Shown here piece after piece: positions 16,830 to 25,881 of a stretch of 64,000 nucleotides of DNA; the stretch's first letter is position 1; each line of letters begins with the position of its first letter. Under the pieces are notes generated by a model, which worked only from the letters and a program-made list of their open reading frames with translations, made no database searches and was not told where the DNA came from. The stretch lies in the NCBI RefSeq assembly GCF_019703875.1, contig NZ_AP024110.1, positions 1,178,001 to 1,242,000 of the forward strand, given 5' to 3'. Source of the stretch: Methyloradius palustris (GTDB taxonomy: Bacteria > Pseudomonadota > Gammaproteobacteria > Burkholderiales > Methylophilaceae). Position numbers and translations under genes: made by a program.

Positions 16830-18404
16830 CTAGAATATTTCGCGTGTTTCTAGGAACTGTATATCTGGGTAACGCTCTTGCGCCATAGCCAAGTTGACGC
16901 GGTTAGGTGCCAGATACACGTACTCTTCTGCACCATCTAGCGCCACGTTAAAGCCATATTTATCTGAAATGGCTTTCAGGTCAGCATCTGAGCCACGCAG
17001 CCAGCGGGCGGTTGAGCAGTCAAAGCTTTCAAACACAATATCCACGCCGTATTCATGCTCCAGCCTGTGTGCTACCACATCAAACTGCAAAGTACCCACG
17101 GCGCCCAGAATCAGGTCATTGCTTAGTAGAGGTTTGAATAACTGTGATGCGCCTTCTTCAGCCAGTTGTTGCAAGCCTTTTTGCAGTTGCTTCATCTTCA
17201 ATGGATTTTTCAGGCGTGCACGGCGGAAATGCTCCGGCGCGAATGATGGGATACCAGTAAATTTCAGGTCTTCGCCCTCGCTAAATGTGTCGCCCAGCTT
17301 CACTGTGCCATGGTTAGGGATGCCGATAATATCGCCAGCGTAAGCTTCATCCGTAGTATTGCGGTCTTGCGCCATGAAGGTGATGGCGTTATTCACGGCC
17401 ATCAGTTTATTGGTAGAAACCTGCTTGATCTTCATGCCGCGTTCAAAACGGCCACCACACACACGCACAAACGCAATGCGGTCACGGTGTTTCGGATCCA
17501 TATTGGCTTGTATCTTGAACACAAAGCCTGAGAATTTCGCCTCGTCTGGTTCTACTTCACGGCTAACGGCAGCGCGTGGTAAAGGCGCAGGCGATAACTC
17601 TACTACAGCGTCCAGCAATGATTGCACACCAAAGTTATTCACGGCCGAGCCAAAAAACACAGGTGTTTGTTTGCCTGATAAATAGGCCGCAGAATCAAAG
17701 GTGTTTGATGCGCCACGCACTAGCTCAATATCGATGCGTAAGTCTTCAGCCTGTTTGCCGATCACTTCATCAAGGCGCGGGTTATCTAGGCCTTTAATGG
17801 TTTCAGAAGTGCCTTTTTCGGCCTTTGGGTCAAAGAAAGAAATCTCGTCGTTATATAGGTGATACACGCCACGGAAACTCTTACCCATGCCGATAGGCCA
17901 GGTAATTGGCGCGCACTGCATACCAAGCGTAGATTCAATTTCATCCAGCAACTCAATCGGCGCGCGGCTTTCGCGGTCCAGCTTGTTGATAAAGGTGATG
18001 ATGGGTGTATCGCGCATGCGGCAAACATTCAGCAGCTTGATGGTTTGCGCTTCAACACCGTTTACCGAGTCAATCACCATCACTGCCGAATCCACGGCAG
18101 TTAGCGTGCGATAAGTATCTTCCGAGAAGTCATCATGGCCTGGGGTGTCCAGCAGGTTGATGATGTGTTCACGGTAGGGGAACTGCATCACGGATGATGT
18201 AACAGAAATACCACGTTGCTTTTCCAGCTCCATCCAGTCCGATGTCGCGTGTTTGGTGGATTTGCGGGCGCGTACCGAGCCTGCCATCTGAATTGCACCC
18301 CCAAACCACAACAGTTTTTCGGTGAGGGTAGTTTTACCCGCGTCAGGGTGGGAAATAATGGCAAAGGTACGGCGGCGCTGGATTTCTTCTTGAAGGGTGC
18401 TCAT
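16830..18404 (-). CDS. prfC: Peptide chain release factor 3
   Basis: RF3 is the GTPase that removes RF1/RF2 from the ribosome after peptide release. The 524-residue length matches the family (E. coli 529). GTPase motifs are SHPDAGKTTLTEK near residue 18, DTPGHDDFSEDTYR and INKLDRE. The typical RF3 insert KHATSDWMELEKQRGISVTSS is present, as is the C-terminal segment ending LETREIF. It converges with the GGDEF-EAL gene (13-bp gap). The gene upstream on this strand (18485-19264) ends only 80 bp before it, so co-transcription is possible. Confidence 0.96.
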   Translation of the reverse strand: MSTLQEEIQRRRTFAIISHPDAGKTTLTEKLLWFGGAIQMAGSVRARKSTKHATSDWMELEKQRGISVTSSVMQFPYREHIINLLDTPGHDDFSEDTYRTLTAVDSAVMVIDSVNGVEAQTIKLLNVCRMRDTPIITFINKLDRESRAPIELLDEIESTLGMQCAPITWPIGMGKSFRGVYHLYNDEISFFDPKAEKGTSETIKGLDNPRLDEVIGKQAEDLRIDIELVRGASNTFDSAAYLSGKQTPVFFGSAVNNFGVQSLLDAVVELSPAPLPRAAVSREVEPDEAKFSGFVFKIQANMDPKHRDRIAFVRVCGGRFERGMKIKQVSTNKLMAVNNAITFMAQDRNTTDEAYAGDIIGIPNHGTVKLGDTFSEGEDLKFTGIPSFAPEHFRRARLKNPLKMKQLQKGLQQLAEEGASQLFKPLLSNDLILGAVGTLQFDVVAHRLEHEYGVDIVFESFDCSTARWLRGSDADLKAISDKYGFNVALDGAEEYVYLAPNRVNLAMAQERYPDIQFLETREIF

Positions 18405-18484
18405 GCGGCGAATAGCTTAAAGGTGTGCAAAAGCGGTATTTTACAGCACAGAGCCTGCTTTTGCTTCATCTGAATGGGCAGATG

Positions 18485-19264
18485 CTATCGCGGAATGAAA
18501 TGCCTGTTTACTACCTCGCCTTTTGATTCCAGGCACTTATTGATTACTTGCTCATACAGCAGATTGTCACTCGCTACATCTCGTGAGCTTCTCCCCACCA
18601 GCGATGCGCACATATTGGCGCATGCCAGAGGTGCCATCATTTTCGCCGCATACGCTTTAAGGTAAAGGTCTGTTCCACTGGTGATGTCTATCATCATGTC
18701 TGGGCTGAGCATACCCACGTTAGTTAATAACGGAATAGGGATGGCATTGCCAAGATTAGATAGCAAGGTAGTGCCCAAGTCTAGCCTGGTTAGTTTTGGC
18801 TTCAGAGAAGCTATGCGAAGACAGGCGTCAATCAAGAAATCCAGTTGCTGGTTATGTTTGGCAAATGACGTGATCGAGTTATTGATGTGATGAGTGATGG
18901 CCAGTTTGCCTTGTTGATCAGACTTCACCCAAGTCTCATGGCAGAATAAATATCCAGTTTGCGGCGAGACAACCAGATGCTCAGGCGCAAAAACCACCAT
19001 ATCGGCATCAATCCAGATGGTTTGCTCATAGCCTTGTGATAGATACTTTTTGGCAACTATCAGGCGGGCTAAATCTGTCTGGGGGCAAATCTCCCCCACG
19101 GATTTTTCACGAACCCAATTGGGTATGTAATCAAACAGGCCGTCATCAATGAATTGATATTCAAAACCGTTCAAAGCAGCCCAGGAACGCACGGTTTGCA
19201 TGCAAGTTTCTATCCAGGCTGGAACATTGGTCGTGCGGTAAGATTGGTAAACGATGGTTTTCAT
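18485..19264 (-). CDS. DxD-motif glycosyltransferase-like protein
   Basis: This 259-residue protein has the layout of small GT-A glycosyltransferases. A TDLARLIVAKKYLSQGY helix is followed by a strand with D86-A-D88 (IWIDADMVVF), which would coordinate the sugar-nucleotide metal. This pattern is seen in GT32 and capsular-type transferases. Donor and acceptor are unknown, and no other glycan genes lie nearby. It has no signal peptide or membrane segment. ATG 19264 is the start. It is the first gene of the more variable stretch between prfC and acs. Confidence 0.65.
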   Translation of the reverse strand: MKTIVYQSYRTTNVPAWIETCMQTVRSWAALNGFEYQFIDDGLFDYIPNWVREKSVGEICPQTDLARLIVAKKYLSQGYEQTIWIDADMVVFAPEHLVVSPQTGYLFCHETWVKSDQQGKLAITHHINNSITSFAKHNQQLDFLIDACLRIASLKPKLTRLDLGTTLLSNLGNAIPIPLLTNVGMLSPDMMIDITSGTDLYLKAYAAKMMAPLACANMCASLVGRSSRDVASDNLLYEQVINKCLESKGEVVNRHFIPR

Positions 19265-19304
19265 CAGGCTTGCAGTCTGAAATAAGCGATTAGTTTATTA
19301 ATAA

Positions 19305-19802
19305 CTAGGCTATCCAGAGAATCATGCCGTCGCCGCGCTCGGCAGCAGCCGAATAAAACTCTACTAAACGCTCGTAGTTTTCCAGCACATATTCAAGTGC
19401 ATTTTCACTATCTTTTACCCAGATAACGCCGGGGTAAATCTCTGCCAGTTCCATTTCTTCAGGTGCATATCTGCTGGCAAGCTCATCTACATCAACTGTC
19501 CTGAGCGTTGCAGCAACATCTTCAACCTGTTCAGGTGTCAGGAAGCGGGCAGGGCCATAGCCCAAGTCTTCTCCAAGATCCTCGCCGCCAAGCACCGCCA
19601 GTGAGTAGGGTTCATCACCACCAAGCGATTGCCCCGTCAGCATGTAATGAATGGCATGCCAACATTTGTCCACATCCATGGAGTTAGGCGGCTCGTCATC
19701 GCCATCATTTGGGTAAAGATATTCCTCAATCAGGCTAGAGTCGCTCTTGAGGTCGCTTAAGGTGTCTTCATCGACCGCAGCAAAATATCCGATCATGCTC
19801 AT
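19305..19802 (-). CDS. DUF1877 (YfbM-like) protein
   Basis: This 165-residue acidic protein has the YfbM/DUF1877 pattern: the N-terminus MSMIGYFAAV, a DKCWHAIHYMLTG motif near residue 46, YGPARFLTPEQVEDVAATL near residue 82, and a C-terminal LVEFYSAAAERGDGMILWIA. The function of this family is unknown. Members are soluble and often occur singly in accessory or toxin-immunity neighbourhoods. No toxin partner is visible here. An AT-rich 109-bp gap separates it from the HEPN-motif gene upstream on the same strand. Confidence 0.88.
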   Translation of the reverse strand: MSMIGYFAAVDEDTLSDLKSDSSLIEEYLYPNDGDDEPPNSMDVDKCWHAIHYMLTGQSLGGDEPYSLAVLGGEDLGEDLGYGPARFLTPEQVEDVAATLRTVDVDELASRYAPEEMELAEIYPGVIWVKDSENALEYVLENYERLVEFYSAAAERGDGMILWIA

Positions 19803-19911
19803 GAATTACTTTCTGATAATTAAGATTTTAATTTTATGTTTTAAAATTATAAATTGATGGGTCTTGGGAGTTACATTTGAAGCATTAGTTGGAGTCGCAC
19901 CAAATCCAAGG

Positions 19912-20904
19912 TTATTCGTGAGGTTTTTCAAGTACTTCAATACACTTCTCGAAATGAGAAATCAGTTCTCTACAGCAAATATCCGCAACATGTACGACAG
20001 ATGAATATCGCTCCATTTCTTCAACTTCATTCACATTAAGTGCTGACCCTTCGTCAGAAATAAAGTGAGCTATTGAGTTTCTGAAGCGGTTGGTGAGAAA
20101 CTCATCAAAGAATCGAGTAATTGATTTACCTTCGTACTGTTTCTGGTCAGTTGGGATATCTTTGTAGTGGGGAACTTTGGCTTTCAGGGGTGGTAGGGAA
20201 ATATTTTTTATCTTCGCCTCTGTATGTAGTCTTCCAGGTAGTGTCTTCAGTAAGCCTTCCAATATTTTATAGAAGCAAAAAAACTTATAGAAAGGGCTCG
20301 TAGCGTTCACAGCCTCTCGATACATTGCGTAAACTGGCACCAATAGACCATATACTTTCCCTAGTCCTTGATTCAGTGATGCTAGTGGATAAGGGCATAG
20401 TATGTCTGTCGAGGAAATTTGGTGTAATTCATCGACAACGGAAATCTGAACTACATGCAGTGGAGTATTTGCAACGTATGCCAAGTGATCTAGTGCTGGC
20501 CCCACAATTCTGTGAAATAGTCTTCTAGCCTCTTCTGCAGATTGAGCAGTACATTCGAACTTTACTGTCGAGAGGCGCCTTTCGCTGTTTGGATAAAATA
20601 AAAACTTTCCATCAAATGTTTCGACCTTTAGATAAGCAACATTTTCTGGGATGGAAAATAGCGAGTCCCCAGAGCCTTCCTCAAAGTTGAAATTGATGCT
20701 TGGCTGAGATTCATTACTTTTGGCGAGACGAGCAGTAACTCGAAAGTTTCTAGAGGTTTTATCTCTAAAGCGTTTTTCGTCATTTTTCCTATCGTCTTGA
20801 AAAACTGGAACTACATGTAGGTGAGTAACAATTCCAGGTGGCCCCATTTTTTCGATGGGAATCGATATGGAATTGGTGGTGCTCGTTGAAATTGGGCTAG
20901 TCAT
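19912..20904 (-). CDS. Uncharacterised protein with C-terminal HEPN-like RNxxxH motif
   Basis: This 330-residue protein is not one I can name. The C-terminal third is helical and carries R275-N-S-I-A-H280, the R-x4-H arrangement of HEPN ribonuclease-fold proteins. It is preceded by an aromatic helix YKFFCFYKILEGLLK near residue 208. The pattern resembles ApeA/MauJ-like proteins, but this is a weak resemblance by eye. The N-terminal part (about 25-165) seems beta-rich and may be a ligand or sensor module. Codons and flanks are visibly more AT-rich than those of neighbouring prfC and acs, and it has no operon partner, both consistent with acquisition by transfer. A defence role is possible but unproven. 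Confidence 0.7.
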   Translation of the reverse strand: MTSPISTSTTNSISIPIEKMGPPGIVTHLHVVPVFQDDRKNDEKRFRDKTSRNFRVTARLAKSNESQPSINFNFEEGSGDSLFSIPENVAYLKVETFDGKFLFYPNSERRLSTVKFECTAQSAEEARRLFHRIVGPALDHLAYVANTPLHVVQISVVDELHQISSTDILCPYPLASLNQGLGKVYGLLVPVYAMYREAVNATSPFYKFFCFYKILEGLLKTLPGRLHTEAKIKNISLPPLKAKVPHYKDIPTDQKQYEGKSITRFFDEFLTNRFRNSIAHFISDEGSALNVNEVEEMERYSSVVHVADICCRELISHFEKCIEVLEKPHE

Positions 20905-21002
20905 CTAAGCTATGCAGGATGTAAAACACGCATCCAATTTCACTTTTGTAATGTTTCAAATTCATGCATCCTCAATTGTTTTGTTGATTGCAGTTTAATT
21001 TT

Positions 21003-22967
21003 TTAACTAACGGGTTGTTTTAATTGTTCCAAAATCGCAGGGTTATCAAGAGTAGAAATATCGGAAGTAATTTCCTCGCCCTTGGCCAAGCTTCTTAACA
21101 ACCTGCGCATGATCTTGCCAGAGCGGGTTTTAGGCAGGTTGTCGCCAAACCTGATTTCATCTGGTTTGGCAATGGGGCCAATTTCTTTGGCGACCCAATC
21201 GCGTAGATCAGCTACGATTTTCTTGGCGGCTTCACCTTCTGGGCGTTCACCTTTGAGCACTACATACGCCACGATGCTTTCGCCTTTGATGTCATGCGGC
21301 TTTCCTACAATGGCGGCTTCAGCAACCAATGGATTGGCGACGAGGGCTGATTCAATTTCCATGGTGCCGAGGCGATGGCCTGATACGTTGAGCACATCAT
21401 CTATACGGCCCATGATCCAGAAGTAGCCATCGGCATCGCGGTGGGCTGAATCGCCTGCTAGATAATAGCCGGGCAGGGTGTTGGGGAAGTAGGTGCGTTG
21501 GAAACGGTCTGGGTCATTCCAGATGGTGCGCAGCAATGATGGGAATGGTTTTTTAATGACGAGCAATCCACCTTCAGTACCACTGACAGCGCTGCCATCT
21601 TCATTCACCACATCGGCCATAATCCCAGGCAGTGGCAATGTGCATGAGCCAGGTTTGGCGGCAATTGCGCCAGGCAGTGGGGCGATCATGTGTGAGCCAG
21701 TTTCGGTTTGCCACCAGGTATCAGCAATCGGGCAACGTTCTTTGCCAACCACGGTGTGATACCACATCCAGGCTTCAGGGTTGATAGGCTCGCCCACTGT
21801 GCCAAGCAGGCGCAGGCTGCTGAGATCATAGTTATTCGGAAGATTGCCACCCAGCTTGATGAGTGAACGAATGGCAGTAGGCGCGGTGTAAAACACACTG
21901 ACTTTGTGTTTCTCGATCATTTGCCAGAAGCGGCCAGCATCAGGGTAAGTGGGGATACCTTCAAACACGACTTGTGTGCCGCCCAGCGCCAATGGGCCGT
22001 AAGCTACATAGCTGTGGCCTGTGATCCAGCCTACATCAGCTGTGCACCAGAAAATGTCCGTGGCTTTGTGGTCGAATACCCATTTAAGGCTGAGGATGGC
22101 GCCTAGCAAATAGCCTGCTGTGGAATGCTGTACGCCTTTTGGTTTGCCAGTGGAGCCTGAGGTGTAAAGAATGAATAAGGGATGCTCTGCGTTGACCCAG
22201 GTTGGTTCGCAGTAATCTGATTCAACGGCCTCCAGCTCATGCCACCAGAGGTCTTTTGATTCATTCCATGCGGTTTTTCCGCCTGTGCGGCGATAGACGA
22301 TGACTTTTTCAACAGCGTCACAGCCGCCCATAGTAAGCGATTCATCCACCGCAGATTTTAAGGCCACGGCTTTGCCACCACGCATGCCTTCATCGGCGGT
22401 AATCACCAGTTTTGCGCCTACATCAGTAATACGCTCATGCAGGCTCTTGGCTGAAAATCCACCGAATACGACTGAGTGAATAGCGCCGATACGGGCGCAC
22501 GCTTGCATGGCAACAACGGCTTCAACGCTCATTGGCAGATAGATCACCACGCGATCACCAAGGCCAACGCCTTGTTTTTTTAGCGCATTGGCAAAGCGAC
22601 ATACGCGTTGGTGCAGCGCTTTGTAGCTGATATGAGTAGAGGTGCCATCATCCGCTTCAAAAATGATCGCGGTTTTGTCGCCGCGAGAGGCTAAGTGGCG
22701 GTCAAGACAGTTGTATGAGGCGTTTAATTCGCCATCATAAAACCAGCGGTAAAAGGGTGGTGTGGACTCGTCTAAAATTTCAGTGAAGGGTTTGTGCCAA
22801 TCAATCTCTGCGTTGGCTAAATCAGCCCAGAAGCCCGTGTAATCTTGCTCGGCGAGGTTACATAAGTTTTCATAAGCCTCAATGCCAGAAACAGTTGCCG
22901 CCTGTTTAAATGCCTCGTGCGGGGCAAAGATGCGGGTTTCGGTCATTACAGATTCAATTGACGACAT
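21003..22967 (-). CDS. acs: Acetyl-coenzyme A synthetase
   Basis: Acs activates acetate to acetyl-CoA through acetyl-AMP. The protein is 654 residues (E. coli 652). It shows the adenylation P-loop YTSGSTGKPKG near residue 270, TWWQTETG, GRIDDVLNVSGHRLGT, and the C-terminal PKTRSGKIMRR containing the lysine that Pat/CobB-type systems acetylate and deacetylate. ATG 22967 is preceded by GGAGAAGAG, a good ribosome site. It is divergent from glnE across 125 bp. Confidence 0.97.
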   Translation of the reverse strand: MSSIESVMTETRIFAPHEAFKQAATVSGIEAYENLCNLAEQDYTGFWADLANAEIDWHKPFTEILDESTPPFYRWFYDGELNASYNCLDRHLASRGDKTAIIFEADDGTSTHISYKALHQRVCRFANALKKQGVGLGDRVVIYLPMSVEAVVAMQACARIGAIHSVVFGGFSAKSLHERITDVGAKLVITADEGMRGGKAVALKSAVDESLTMGGCDAVEKVIVYRRTGGKTAWNESKDLWWHELEAVESDYCEPTWVNAEHPLFILYTSGSTGKPKGVQHSTAGYLLGAILSLKWVFDHKATDIFWCTADVGWITGHSYVAYGPLALGGTQVVFEGIPTYPDAGRFWQMIEKHKVSVFYTAPTAIRSLIKLGGNLPNNYDLSSLRLLGTVGEPINPEAWMWYHTVVGKERCPIADTWWQTETGSHMIAPLPGAIAAKPGSCTLPLPGIMADVVNEDGSAVSGTEGGLLVIKKPFPSLLRTIWNDPDRFQRTYFPNTLPGYYLAGDSAHRDADGYFWIMGRIDDVLNVSGHRLGTMEIESALVANPLVAEAAIVGKPHDIKGESIVAYVVLKGERPEGEAAKKIVADLRDWVAKEIGPIAKPDEIRFGDNLPKTRSGKIMRRLLRSLAKGEEITSDISTLDNPAILEQLKQPVS

Positions 22968-23092
22968 TACTCTTCTCCAACAACTTATAATTTTGATTTA
23001 GTTAGTGCTTGAGTCACTTATTGACGCACTTAAGTAGCTATCAAGCGGTTATAGTTAAGCCTCGATAATACCATTACTCCGAAAATTTTAAG

Positions 23093-25870
23093 ATGCATAC
23101 ACTCAGCGAAATATTGGAAAACGACGGCCAGCCAGGCAGCGATGAAGCCTTGCTGAAACATGCTGTTGACTGCAGCCCTTTTATCAAGCGATTGATGGCT
23201 GGCGATGCGGCATTGGTAAAAGATATTCTGGCTAATATGCACCAGCCACTGACTGAGTCTGATATGCGGTCGCGGCTGGATGCATTTGAAATTTCCGATG
23301 AAGCCGTGCTCAAAAAAGCATTGCGCAAACTACGCCAGCAAACCTTGTTGCGCCTGATTGTGCGTGATCTAAATGGCTTGGCAGATTTGCATGAAGTGAT
23401 GCAGACCATGACTACGCTGGCTGAAGTAACGGTTAATGTCGCGCTACAACACCATTCAACTTGGCTCGAAGCAATCTATGGTGAACCGCTTGGTTTAAGC
23501 GGCAAGAAGCAAACGCTGATTGTGGTGGGTATGGGTAAATTGGGCGGCGGCGAGCTTAATGTGTCGTCCGATATTGACCTGATTTATGCCTATGAAGAAG
23601 ACGGCGAAACGCGAAAGCTGACAGAGGATGGTAAAAAAGACGAAGGCAAGACGCTAAGCAATAACGATTATTTCACGCGCTTATCCAAAAAGCTGATTGC
23701 GGCGCTGGATGAGATTACCGAGGATGGTTTTGTCTTTAGAGTAGATATGCGGCTGCGGCCTTATGGCTCTGAAGGGCCATTGGCATCGAGCTTTGCCATG
23801 CTTGAAGATTACTACCAAAAGCTAGGTCGGGAGTGGGAGCGGTATGCCTGGATCAAGGGCAGGGTGATCGCAGGGCCGGCGGAAAGCCTGGCTAAACTGC
23901 TACGCCCATTCGTCTATCGCAAATACCTCGATTACAGCGCATTTGCCTCTATGCGCGATTTGAAAATACAGATTCAGCGCGATGTTGACCGACGTGACCT
24001 GAATGACAATATCAAGCTTGGTCGTGGTGGTATCCGCGAGATCGAATTTATCGCCCAGGTGTTCCAGCTGATTCGCGGTGGGCAGGATTACACCTTGCAG
24101 ATTCGGCCTACCATGCAGGTGTTGGGTGTGCTCGCCAATAAATCATTGATCGACCAAGCCGTTGCCGTAGAGTTACAGCAGGCTTATATATTCTTGCGCA
24201 ACCTGGAACACAGGCTGCAATACGTGAATGATGCGCAAACCCACGATTTGCCGACTACCGCCGTGAATCAAGGTGTTATTGCTATTGCGATGAATGAACC
24301 TGACTGGCCTAGCCTTTACACAAAGCTTGAAGCTATTCGCGCTTTTGTTTCTGGGCAGTTCTCTGAAGTATTTGCGGTGCAGCAAAGCGTCGACATCGTC
24401 ACTGATGGGGATATTGAGCAATTAGCCAAACTATGGAAAGGCCAACTTGATGAAGCCCAGATGATTTTGAAGCTGGGCGATTTGGCCTACTCAGCGCCTG
24501 ATGAAGCTTCAGCGATTATTACTTCGTTCCGCACCAGTAACAAAATTCAGCATTTGCCAGATATTAGTAGCAAGCGCTTGGATGAATTGATGCCTGCGGT
24601 GATTGAGCTATGTGGCCAGCGCCCGAACTCCAATGAAACGCTCAATCGCATGATTCTGCTACTCGAAACTGTGTGCAGGCGTGCCAGTTACCTCGCTTTC
24701 TTTACTGAATACCCACATGTGTTAAAGCGTGTTGTCACATTGGTAAGCGCTAGCCCGTGGCTGGCTGGTTACCTTACCCAGCACCCGATATTGCTCGATA
24801 GTTTGCTCGGCTCCAATCCTTATGTGGATCAGAGCATAGCTGAGCAAGAGGCGGCTTTGATGGCCAAAATGCAGTCGCTTGATGGCGATACAGAACAGCA
24901 GATGAACGCGCTGCGTGAGTTTCAGCAAGCCTGTTTATTTTCACTGGCCTGTGAAGATGTGATCAATCATATTCCTCTACAAAAGTTATCCGGCTTATTG
25001 AGTGATTTGGCCGATATGGTGCTGCGTGTGGTCATGAAAGTGATCTGGCCGAACATCAAGGGTAAGCATTGCGAAGTGCCTAATTTCGCCGTTATTGCCT
25101 ACGGTAAACATGGTGGTCGCGAACTTGGTTATTCGTCTGACCTCGATCTGGTGTTTTTATACGAAGATGACCACCCAGAAGCGCGCGAGATTTACGTTAA
25201 ATTTGGCATGCGCATTATCTCCTGGCTGAATACCATCACTTCTTCAGGCTTGTTATATGAAGTCGATATGCAGTTGAGGCCAGATGGTAGTAGCGGTTTA
25301 TTGGTTTCTTCAATTGAGAGTTTTGCCAATTACCAGCGCGAACGCGCCTGGGTATGGGAACACCAAGCTATTACGCGAGCAAGATTTGCGGCGGGTAGCA
25401 GCACGGTTGGCGATGCGTTTGAGAGTATAAGGCTAGAGATTCTTACTCGCCCACGGGCACTACAACCTTTGCGTGACGAAATTACCCAGATGCGGCAGAA
25501 AATGAAAAAAGCGCATCACTATGTGGCAGGCCGCTTTGATGTAAAGCATGGCCTGGGCGGCATGATTGATATTGAATTCATCGTGCAATACCTGATTCTT
25601 GCCTACGCACACAACAACCCCAAACTGTGCGAGAACCGCGCCAATATCCATATTCTGCGGCTTAGTTCTGTGCTTGGCTTGATTCCGCCTGAGCTTGGTA
25701 TGCAGGCTGCTGATGCCTACCATGAATTAAGGCGTCAGCAGCATGCCATGCGTTTGCAAGGCTATGCTGACGCCTGGGCGCCAGAAGAGTCACTCGCCGA
25801 GCAATCTACGACGATTAGAAAACTCTGGCGCAAAGTATTTTATGAGCCGCTAGATAGCGTAAATACCTAA
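23093..25870 (+). CDS. glnE: Glutamine synthetase adenylyltransferase/deadenylylase
   Basis: GlnE attaches AMP to glutamine synthetase and removes it in response to PII and glutamine, setting nitrogen assimilation. The 925-residue protein has two nucleotidyltransferase domains. The N-terminal deadenylylase centre is VGMGKLGGGELNVSSDIDL near residue 146. The C-terminal adenylylase centre is YGKHGGRELGYSSDLDLVF near residue 669. Both keep the paired catalytic aspartates. The length is close to the E. coli protein (946). It stands alone: glnA and glnB are not in the window. It converges with the PQQ-type gene, with an 11-bp gap. Confidence 0.96.
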   Translation: MHTLSEILENDGQPGSDEALLKHAVDCSPFIKRLMAGDAALVKDILANMHQPLTESDMRSRLDAFEISDEAVLKKALRKLRQQTLLRLIVRDLNGLADLHEVMQTMTTLAEVTVNVALQHHSTWLEAIYGEPLGLSGKKQTLIVVGMGKLGGGELNVSSDIDLIYAYEEDGETRKLTEDGKKDEGKTLSNNDYFTRLSKKLIAALDEITEDGFVFRVDMRLRPYGSEGPLASSFAMLEDYYQKLGREWERYAWIKGRVIAGPAESLAKLLRPFVYRKYLDYSAFASMRDLKIQIQRDVDRRDLNDNIKLGRGGIREIEFIAQVFQLIRGGQDYTLQIRPTMQVLGVLANKSLIDQAVAVELQQAYIFLRNLEHRLQYVNDAQTHDLPTTAVNQGVIAIAMNEPDWPSLYTKLEAIRAFVSGQFSEVFAVQQSVDIVTDGDIEQLAKLWKGQLDEAQMILKLGDLAYSAPDEASAIITSFRTSNKIQHLPDISSKRLDELMPAVIELCGQRPNSNETLNRMILLLETVCRRASYLAFFTEYPHVLKRVVTLVSASPWLAGYLTQHPILLDSLLGSNPYVDQSIAEQEAALMAKMQSLDGDTEQQMNALREFQQACLFSLACEDVINHIPLQKLSGLLSDLADMVLRVVMKVIWPNIKGKHCEVPNFAVIAYGKHGGRELGYSSDLDLVFLYEDDHPEAREIYVKFGMRIISWLNTITSSGLLYEVDMQLRPDGSSGLLVSSIESFANYQRERAWVWEHQAITRARFAAGSSTVGDAFESIRLEILTRPRALQPLRDEITQMRQKMKKAHHYVAGRFDVKHGLGGMIDIEFIVQYLILAYAHNNPKLCENRANIHILRLSSVLGLIPPELGMQAADAYHELRRQQHAMRLQGYADAWAPEESLAEQSTTIRKLWRKVFYEPLDSVNT

Positions 25871-25881
25871 ACGCTGGGGTA

